Source: Methanimicrococcus sp. (GTDB lineage: Archaea; Halobacteriota; Methanosarcinia; Methanosarcinales; Methanosarcinaceae). From it: 9,952 bases of DNA. Location of the stretch: NCBI GenBank assembly GCA_009783635.1, contig WRDC01000056.1, positions 1 to 9,952 on the forward strand, read 5' to 3'. A program made the position numbers and the translations under genes. Of this stretch, positions 1 to 5,755 are shown one piece after another (the stretch's first letter is position 1; every line of letters starts with the position of its first letter). The notes under the pieces are model-generated. The model was not told the origin of the DNA. It searched no databases and saw only the letters and a list, made by a program, of their open reading frames with translations.

Positions 1-462
1 ATAAACTTTTGCCGCGTGTCCTTCTCGATTTGTCACGTCGTGGGGTTGAACATCTGGAATGTAAGACTCAAGCAATGAAGCTTGTTTATGTAACTTATAT
101 TCTGTGAGTAAAAGGGCTTGATTTTGAATTTTATTTTTAACTATTTCTGCCCATACAAGACCCTTTATTTCCGAATCCCACGCAATCTGAATTCTTAATT
201 TATCGGTTGTATCATGTGCCCCGTAATGAGGTAACAATTCACCATAAGGATTTCTTTTTTCATCGCAAAATATGACTTTTATTTTCCTTTTGGATAATTC
301 ACAGAGAAGCGCTGCAGTGAGAGAGATTGCCGTATTTTCAATTATAAGCACAGCTATTTCCGAAAGGTGAACTCTTCGAAGTTCTTCCCCGCGTACAATA
401 AGATGGTTCAGCTTCAAATCAAGTTTGCATGTACTGCTGATTACAACGATTCGCCAAGTCAT
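1..462 (-). CDS. cas1: Cas1, type II CRISPR integrase (3' end cut by window edge)
   Basis: Cas1 is the integrase that, with Cas2, inserts new spacers into the CRISPR array. Reading the minus strand from the ATG at 462-460 gives 154 codons beginning MTWRIVVISS, then HLSEIAVLIIENTAISL, VIFCDEKRNPYGELLPHYG and, at the edge, NREGHAAKVY. These match my recollection of type II Cas1 proteins (S. pyogenes Cas1 has the same order, including NREGHAARIYF). The Glu in REGHAA (about residue 147) is the first metal-binding active-site residue of the family; the other active-site residues lie beyond position 1. The N-terminal beta domain is complete and the alpha-helical catalytic domain is only begun. The start codon overlaps the cas9 stop in an ATGA, so the two genes are very probably co-transcribed and translationally coupled. 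The remainder of cas1, cas2 and any csn2 should follow leftwards. Confidence 0.95.
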   Translation of the reverse strand, partial: MTWRIVVISSTCKLDLKLNHLIVRGEELRRVHLSEIAVLIIENTAISLTAALLCELSKRKIKVIFCDEKRNPYGELLPHYGAHDTTDKLRIQIAWDSEIKGLVWAEIVKNKIQNQALLLTEYKLHKQASLLESYIPDVQPHDVTNREGHAAKVY

Positions 463-3400
463 ATTGTCTTTTTCTTCAAATTCTTCAAATCAATATCCTT
501 TTCGAACAATCCTGATGGGGATTGGTTGATGAGCTTAACCGAATCGAATTTAGTCAAATTGTTCATCAAATCTATTACGCCGGCCGCTGTCGAACCGCCA
601 AATTCTTCAATTCTTTTGAGATTTACAGCAGTGGAATTGCATTGGAATCCATGAAGAACTTCGTTAAGTACTTCTGCCTGTTTCTCCGGAGAAAGGTTTA
701 TGAACAGCCCTCTTTTCTCAGTGAGCTTTACTGCAAGTCCGTCCGGTATCATACTGTACTTTCCGCTAAATTTCTCTACAAACACATCATACGTCTTAAG
801 GTTCTCTTCCGGGGTCAGTTTGAAGTATTTGGCGGGGAGTAATTTCTTCGCTTCCTTTGAGCGCTCCTTGTGATTATCAAGTTTCTTGCAATATTCATAT
901 ATTTCATCGGGCAGGATCAGTTGCTCGCCGCATTTGTATATTATCCTGTCACCTGTCCTTCCGCTTATATGCAACTTAAACCCATCAATCTCAATCATCG
1001 AATTTGTACGTATCGTATCAAACATAACATTTGGCTTCTCGAGACCCTTTTGCACATAATACTCCAAAAGTTCCTCTTCAGTGGCTTTATTATAGCTCAG
1101 CATCACAGGGACAGGTTGTATTGTACGAACGATCTTTTTCTTCTCGGTATGTTCCACCACTGAAAAATATGATCCATACACATTGTCGTAGCCACCATAT
1201 TTTTCGATGTCCATCTCTCTTCCGCGTGTTTTGAGCGGGTACTGCCCCTTCCCCTTTTTCAGAGGGTTCAAGTTATACAGTTTCCCTCCGGCTTTGTAAG
1301 CAAATCTTGTGAACAAAATATTGTTCCGCCTCATATATTTTTGAACAGTAGCGATTGTCCCATCTTTTCCGGCTTTCCATGCTTGAACGCCGCTTCGTTC
1401 AACATTATACGAAAACATCTTGTTGAGATTGTAATGCTCCTTGCTCTGCAAAAATTTGCTGTAATCCTTTGTGAATTTTGTATCGTATACATTCCCGACA
1501 ACGATATTCAAATACGCGTCTTTTGCATGATGATAGTCGTTGACAGATCTGCATTTTACAAATTTCAATTTTTCAGCGGAATCGGGTTCAGAGAAACCAT
1601 TATTTCCGTTTCTGAAATCACTGACTGTATTTGCTTTAACATAAACAATATCTGTATCCTTTCCAAACAAACTTTTTAATGTTTCGGCGACAGCTTTAAC
1701 AGATTGGCTGGTCTCCACCAGTTGCCGGTTAATAAAGCCGCTGAGTTCATCGGGCGTAAAATCAGATGTTCGAGTCAACCTTTGATATTTTTCCGCTGTA
1801 ATAAAACCGGAATCTTTCAGCGTATGCCAGAATCCGCCCATCTTTTTCTGCCACGCTTCAAGAGGCCGATTTAAGTTACTTTTCTCTTGGTTGTGCTGTT
1901 TACAAACAAGAACCAAATTGTTAAGAATACTGTCGTCCTTTTTCATGGACCGCGGGTGGATGTGATCTAAATCGTAAAGATTATTTTTACCGATATCATT
2001 CAAATCAATACGTTTTCCGCAATACATACATTTGCCATGCTGCATATAATAAGCATACAAATCTTTGCTGCGCAACCGACTCTCATCGGCATTATTCAAA
2101 GAATTGAATAAATCAATTAAGTCTTTATTTCCTTTGTAGAGTCTGATAAGTTTATCTCTTCGAGACTCAGTCCTCTTACTTTCTTGTTCTTCGCGAGTTG
2201 TTTCGATGAAAACTTTCGCAGGGCGATGTCCCGTCACTTTTACAATATCTTTAATTATTTGAAGCGAACGCCAAATACCGCGTTTGACAGCGGGTGATAC
2301 GTACAAATCTTCAACCAAACGGTAAGTGATTCGCCCGTCCAACTCATCCGTTTCATCTAATTCATCAATTTTCTTTTTAAATTCATATTTATCGGAAAGA
2401 AGCTCCATTAAATTGTAACTTGTTTTTTCAAGAGCGTTTAAAATATTCATATTCTCCCCATTTATCGGGGCATATACGCCTTTTAGAAACTTCTCGGATA
2501 ATCTGCCCCAATCTTTGAATTTGAGATTAGACAGTTTATCGATTTGTTCTGCATTCAATTTACCAAAGTTTCTCTCAAGCTTGTCTTTCACTCTTTGCTT
2601 CTCGTCTCCCGAAACAGTAAGAATTCGGACAATATCTTCTGCCATATTGAAATCCATATCCGGACCTAAAATCTTTTTCAATTGTATTTCCGACTTTAAG
2701 GTTGATTTTATTTCATGATCAACACCGGAAATTTCAACTGTATCATCTTTATGGAACAAGCTGCGCCGTTTGAGATATTCTTCAATTTTCTTGGTGGTAA
2801 CTTTTCTGGAATCCTTTGGATTTTCAAACAAATCTCTGACCATTTCAGTCTTAAGTTTTGGCGCCAAATCAAAAAGCCGTTCACCGCAAATAGTCAAAGT
2901 GTTTAACTCATTGTACAGCATATATCTTTGATACATTAGAGAGGATTTGGGGACGACCTTCTCCGTCTTAATGTATGTACAGGTTCCGATTAAACGGTTC
3001 ATGAATTCTATTTCACTGGCATCCCTATCTACTAATTTATCAAAATTCCAAGGAGTTATCTTTCCGTCTCCGCGAACAACCCAAGATCTATTTGATTTCG
3101 GATCCAACGGTCCGACGTAATAAGGAATTCTGAAGGTACACAATTTTATTATTTTTTCAAATTCTGTAAAATCCGTTTCATCTTTTTTATTTAAAAACGG
3201 ATAATATTCTTTCATACTTCCCAGAATTTTTTTAAGTTCTTTTAAATGCAATGCATTCGGAAACAAACTATTGTCTTTAATTGTTTGTTTGGGCATGAAA
3301 GTGCCATTCTTGATTCGTTCCATCATGTCATCGTACATTATTTTATCAGCGGCGGATAAGTTTTCTTTGGTTGAATCTTTGCCAAAAACACTTTCTAATT

Positions 3401-4565
3401 GTTTACCTAAATATTTGCAGAAATTTTCTTGAGAACAGACTTTCATTTCTGTGGATTTGTTTTTATGGCAACCCGAATAAGCGGAATAGTTGTGTTCTTT
3501 ATCCCCTGATTTAAAAACGTCTTTGTACGCTTCTCGCCTGTTTTTCAAAATAGATTTTAAGAATTTTAAATCCTTTTTATGCTGTTCAAAGCTTGCAATC
3601 TTCGCATTTGAAATAGTGCCATGCTCTTTAATAAGATTATAAAGAACTGACCAATCGTAAATTGTTTTGGAGCGATCCAAAATTTCAATTTTTTCCGGAA
3701 TCACATCTTCAAGACTGACTCTCTTTTCATCATAATCGTCTGTTTTAAAAGACAGTTTGCCCCATTTCTCTCCGTCTTCATTGCTATTCGAAAACATAGT
3801 GTCAAGAGTTGCTGTCCCTCCGGATATCAATTTACATAACTCTTTGACAACGGAAGGATAATCATTCTCTGCCTCTTCATCATCATAAAGAAGTTCTTGG
3901 AGCCTCGTTGTTTTCTCTTTAACGCCGATTTTATCAATCAGAATCTTTTTTACATCGTTGCTGATTTTTTCGGGTTCAATATCCGTTCCGCATTCTTGAT
4001 TCAAAATTTTGATCATTTCTTCAAAAATAATTTCAAATGGCGGAATGTCATCACTCGTAAGGCCTTCAAAGAGGAAATGACCTCGGTATTTAATGATGTG
4101 ATGGCATGCAAGATAAAGAAGCCGAATATCCGGCTTCTGCTTTTCTTTCCAATCCATCAAACTGTTTCTGAGATGATAGATTGTCGGATATTTTCGAAAC
4201 AAATTTTTATCTTTAAAAGACGGATCATTGAAAAGTGTATCATGATTTTTGTGTTTACGGTCTTCGATTAAAAAACGACTTTCATTAAGCCTTTCAAAAA
4301 AAAGCGGGTCAACTTTATTCATCTCATTCGCAAAAATATCTTGCAGAAGTTTTATTCTTTGTTTTCTGCGTTCCAGTCGTCTTCTGGCTATTCTGTTGAC
4401 TCTTCTCTCTTGTGCAGTTTTACCCTCTTCAAAAAGGTGGACGCCCCACATCGCCTTTCCATTGAAATTCAAAATATTATAGCTTTTATCAGTAACAGCC
4501 CATCCGACTGAACCTGTTCCGATATCTAATCCAAGATAATAATCATCGAATATCTTTTTAGCCAT
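459..4565 (-). CDS. cas9: Cas9, type II CRISPR RNA-guided endonuclease
   Basis: Dual-RNA-guided DNA endonuclease of 1368 aa, type II-A-like in size and layout. RuvC-I is at the N terminus (YYLGLDIGTGSVGWAV, catalytic Asp14). The arginine-rich bridge helix is at about 53-78 (RRVNRIARRRLERRKQRIK), followed by the recognition lobe from about 80 to 720. RuvC-II is KVFIETTREEQ (Glu788) and HNH is YDLDHIHPRS (Asp867, His868). RuvC-III is DYHHAKDAYLN (His1013, Asp1016). The C-terminal PAM-interacting region ends in INQSPSGLFEKDIDL, like the IHQSITGLYETRIDL of SpCas9. All catalytic residues are present and the frame is intact, so the enzyme is probably active. Oddity: CMYC at 846-849 and C888-x2-H891 flank the HNH centre and could bind zinc, which SpCas9 lacks. 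The SpCas9 Arg-x-Arg PAM motif is not obvious, so the PAM cannot be predicted. The ATG lies about 25 nt after the predicted transcription start; the ribosome site (GGGTG) is weak. cas1 follows with a 4-nt overlap. Confidence 0.98.
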   Translation of the reverse strand: MAKKIFDDYYLGLDIGTGSVGWAVTDKSYNILNFNGKAMWGVHLFEEGKTAQERRVNRIARRRLERRKQRIKLLQDIFANEMNKVDPLFFERLNESRFLIEDRKHKNHDTLFNDPSFKDKNLFRKYPTIYHLRNSLMDWKEKQKPDIRLLYLACHHIIKYRGHFLFEGLTSDDIPPFEIIFEEMIKILNQECGTDIEPEKISNDVKKILIDKIGVKEKTTRLQELLYDDEEAENDYPSVVKELCKLISGGTATLDTMFSNSNEDGEKWGKLSFKTDDYDEKRVSLEDVIPEKIEILDRSKTIYDWSVLYNLIKEHGTISNAKIASFEQHKKDLKFLKSILKNRREAYKDVFKSGDKEHNYSAYSGCHKNKSTEMKVCSQENFCKYLGKQLESVFGKDSTKENLSAADKIMYDDMMERIKNGTFMPKQTIKDNSLFPNALHLKELKKILGSMKEYYPFLNKKDETDFTEFEKIIKLCTFRIPYYVGPLDPKSNRSWVVRGDGKITPWNFDKLVDRDASEIEFMNRLIGTCTYIKTEKVVPKSSLMYQRYMLYNELNTLTICGERLFDLAPKLKTEMVRDLFENPKDSRKVTTKKIEEYLKRRSLFHKDDTVEISGVDHEIKSTLKSEIQLKKILGPDMDFNMAEDIVRILTVSGDEKQRVKDKLERNFGKLNAEQIDKLSNLKFKDWGRLSEKFLKGVYAPINGENMNILNALEKTSYNLMELLSDKYEFKKKIDELDETDELDGRITYRLVEDLYVSPAVKRGIWRSLQIIKDIVKVTGHRPAKVFIETTREEQESKRTESRRDKLIRLYKGNKDLIDLFNSLNNADESRLRSKDLYAYYMQHGKCMYCGKRIDLNDIGKNNLYDLDHIHPRSMKKDDSILNNLVLVCKQHNQEKSNLNRPLEAWQKKMGGFWHTLKDSGFITAEKYQRLTRTSDFTPDELSGFINRQLVETSQSVKAVAETLKSLFGKDTDIVYVKANTVSDFRNGNNGFSEPDSAEKLKFVKCRSVNDYHHAKDAYLNIVVGNVYDTKFTKDYSKFLQSKEHYNLNKMFSYNVERSGVQAWKAGKDGTIATVQKYMRRNNILFTRFAYKAGGKLYNLNPLKKGKGQYPLKTRGREMDIEKYGGYDNVYGSYFSVVEHTEKKKIVRTIQPVPVMLSYNKATEEELLEYYVQKGLEKPNVMFDTIRTNSMIEIDGFKLHISGRTGDRIIYKCGEQLILPDEIYEYCKKLDNHKERSKEAKKLLPAKYFKLTPEENLKTYDVFVEKFSGKYSMIPDGLAVKLTEKRGLFINLSPEKQAEVLNEVLHGFQCNSTAVNLKRIEEFGGSTAAGVIDLMNNLTKFDSVKLINQSPSGLFEKDIDLKNLKKKTI

Positions 4566-4596
4566 ATTGTAACACCCATTAAGAATGTAAAAGTAA

Positions 4597-4626
4597 AGTA
4601 TAAATAATATTGGCTATCATTGTCAA
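4597..4626 (-). promoter_or_regulatory. sigma-A/sigma-70 promoter of cas9-cas1
   Basis: On the minus strand, TTGACA (4626-4621) is separated by 18 nt from TATACT (4602-4597). The -35 box is perfect and the -10 box differs from TATAAT at one position. Transcription would start near 4590, leaving a leader of about 25 nt before the cas9 ATG at 4565. The -35 box lies inside the proposed tracrRNA anti-repeat on the opposite strand, so the two transcription units start against each other. Confidence 0.75.
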
Positions 4627-4717
4627 GTAACAACATGAGTTCAAATAAGGCTTTGCCGAAACCGTCACTTTCAGTGACTCCGCATTGGCGGAATATTAAT
4701 TATGTTGTGCAACTTTT
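4612..4717 (+). ncRNA. Candidate tracrRNA, divergent from cas9
   Basis: tracrRNA pairs with the CRISPR repeat portion of pre-crRNA and holds it in Cas9. The plus strand has the expected order. First comes a putative anti-repeat (about 4614-4647) ending GAGTTCAAATAAGG, where SpCas9 tracrRNA has GTTAAAATAAGG. Next is a nexus hairpin GGC-TTT-GCC (4649-4657) followed by GAAACCGTC. A perfect 6-bp hairpin GTCACT-TTC-AGTGAC (4664-4678) and a 5-bp hairpin TCCGC-ATTG-GCGGA (4679-4692) follow. Position just upstream of cas9 and opposite orientation match the S. pyogenes arrangement. The predicted repeat would begin near GTTTGAACTCATGTTG, but the array is outside the window, so pairing is untested. Both ends are uncertain. 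A -10-like TATAAA lies at 4599-4604 with no good -35. The 3' end may be the small GTT-GTGC-AAC hairpin plus TTTT (4714-4717), or the strong terminator at 4882-4913. Confidence 0.75.
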
Positions 4718-4802
4718 AAAAAATTAAAAACGATTTATAACCCTTCAATGTCTTTTATTCGGATTCATTGAATATTTATATATGCTGTTTTTACCTTTGG
4801 GT

Positions 4803-4901
4803 TTATGTTTTCTCATGCCAACAGAGAGCCTTAATTTTTTCAATTAACCCTTCTTCTTTGTCTTTAACCGGCCAAGATTGCCCCGAACATGATTGAATCA
4901 T
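4803..4901 (-). CDS. Doubtful small ORF (32 aa) downstream of ecfT
   Basis: The frame reads MIQSCSGQSWPVKDKEEG and continues to a C-terminal LCWHEKT. It is open back through 4956 (about 51 codons between stops) without another ATG. The composition, rich in Lys, Glu and Ile with a helical KDKEEGLIEKIKAL segment, looks more protein-like than random AT-rich DNA. Against it, no ribosome binding site precedes the ATG, and the ATG sits inside the inverted repeat of the plus-strand terminator. It could be a translated small gene, the tail of a decayed gene, or part of a dispersed intergenic repeat. The rest of 4726-4881 shows nothing else I can support. Confidence 0.2.
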   Translation of the reverse strand: MIQSCSGQSWPVKDKEEGLIEKIKALCWHEKT

Positions 4902-4913
4902 GTTCGGGTTTTT
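4882..4913 (+). terminator. Strong intrinsic terminator (plus strand)
   Basis: A perfect 12-bp stem, CCCGAACATGAT (4882-4893) with ATCATGTTCGGG (4897-4908), closes a 3-nt TGA loop and is followed directly by TTTTT (4909-4913). On the minus strand the hairpin is preceded by A's and not followed by T's, so it works best for rightward transcription. The only rightward unit seen upstream is the tracrRNA, so it may end a long tracrRNA transcript or readthrough before it runs antisense into ecfT. It could also give 3'-end stability to leftward ecf mRNA. Confidence 0.75.
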
Positions 4914-4956
4914 ATGCTGAGCATATAATTTGTTAACTTTTATCCGATGCTTTAAA

Positions 4957-5754
4957 TCACATCATCACCAACGGCAACCCAATCACCCCAAACGCCAAAG
5001 CCCCCATCAAAACAAGAACACTCACTACAATCAAAATAACAAGATAATCCATCCCCTTATACTTGATTTTTCTTTTATTCTTAGAAGCTTTCCTATACCC
5101 TCGCATATCCATTGTCAACCCGAGCGTATCAGCCTTCGACAACGAATTCAGCATCAAAGGAAGCAACACGGGACCGGTCTGTTTGATTTTCCCGATAAAA
5201 CCGCCGCCGGGGTTGTAACCTCTGGACAGCTGAGCTTCATTGATCCTCACGCCTTCGCGCTGAAGCGTCGGGATGAAACGAATCGCAATCAAGAACATGA
5301 GCGCGTAATCGCTTGGAATGCGAAGGACGTAAAGCGCATTCACCAAGTCGCTCGGCTGAGTCGAAATGACAAGCATCTGGAAAGATGAAATCAAAACGGC
5401 GAACCGGAGAATCATCGTAACGGCAAACATGATTGCGCCCGCAGTCACCGGAATGTGGCCGTCTCCGGCAGGAATCAGATGGAATAAAACGTCGCCGCTC
5501 TTCATCGTTAAGATTGTCAGCAAAATCAGCAGGACGCCTAAGACGATGAGGATCGGAAGCTGTTTCAGCAGCGCTTTGCCGAGACCGGAGACGGCGGCAA
5601 GCACGGCGATGAAGAGGACCAGAGCCAGCAAAATGTATTGGTTCTCGGTCATCACGGCGGCAATAAGCATACCGACCGCGAAGATAATTTTTGTCATCGC
5701 GTTTAAGCGGTGGAACAGTCCGTTACCCGGGGCGTATTGCATAATATCGTCCAT
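4957..5754 (-). CDS. ecfT: ECF transporter transmembrane component EcfT
   Basis: EcfT is the membrane scaffold that couples ATP hydrolysis by EcfA/EcfA' to the substrate-binding S component in energy-coupling-factor importers. The 265-aa product has several hydrophobic segments (for example IIFAVGMLIAAVM, ILLALVLFIAVLAAV, ILIVLGVLLILLTIL and a C-terminal LVILIVVSVLVLMGALAF). It has the two short Arg-Gly coupling-helix motifs: QLSRGYNP (SRG at about 177-179) and MDMRGYRKA (MRG at about 217-219). The family usually has A-R-G there, so each first residue is altered but the Arg-Gly is kept. I chose the ATG at 5754 over an upstream in-frame TTG at 5778 because GGGGGG lies 8 nt before the ATG. The gene starts 1 nt after the stop of the S-A-A' gene, so the two form an operon and probably one complex. 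Confidence 0.93.
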   Translation of the reverse strand: MDDIMQYAPGNGLFHRLNAMTKIIFAVGMLIAAVMTENQYILLALVLFIAVLAAVSGLGKALLKQLPILIVLGVLLILLTILTMKSGDVLFHLIPAGDGHIPVTAGAIMFAVTMILRFAVLISSFQMLVISTQPSDLVNALYVLRIPSDYALMFLIAIRFIPTLQREGVRINEAQLSRGYNPGGGFIGKIKQTGPVLLPLMLNSLSKADTLGLTMDMRGYRKASKNKRKIKYKGMDYLVILIVVSVLVLMGALAFGVIGLPLVMM

Positions 5755-5755
5755 C

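Noticed and set aside
4882..4908. Terminator for the leftward ECF operon
   Set aside because: On the minus strand the hairpin is followed by GCAATCTT rather than a T-run; the T-run is on the plus-strand side.
4930..5388. Plus-strand open frame of about 150 codons
   Set aside because: It lies antisense to ecfT, whose EcfT motifs and ribosome site are clear; the translation is His/Arg/Pro-rich with no recognisable domain.
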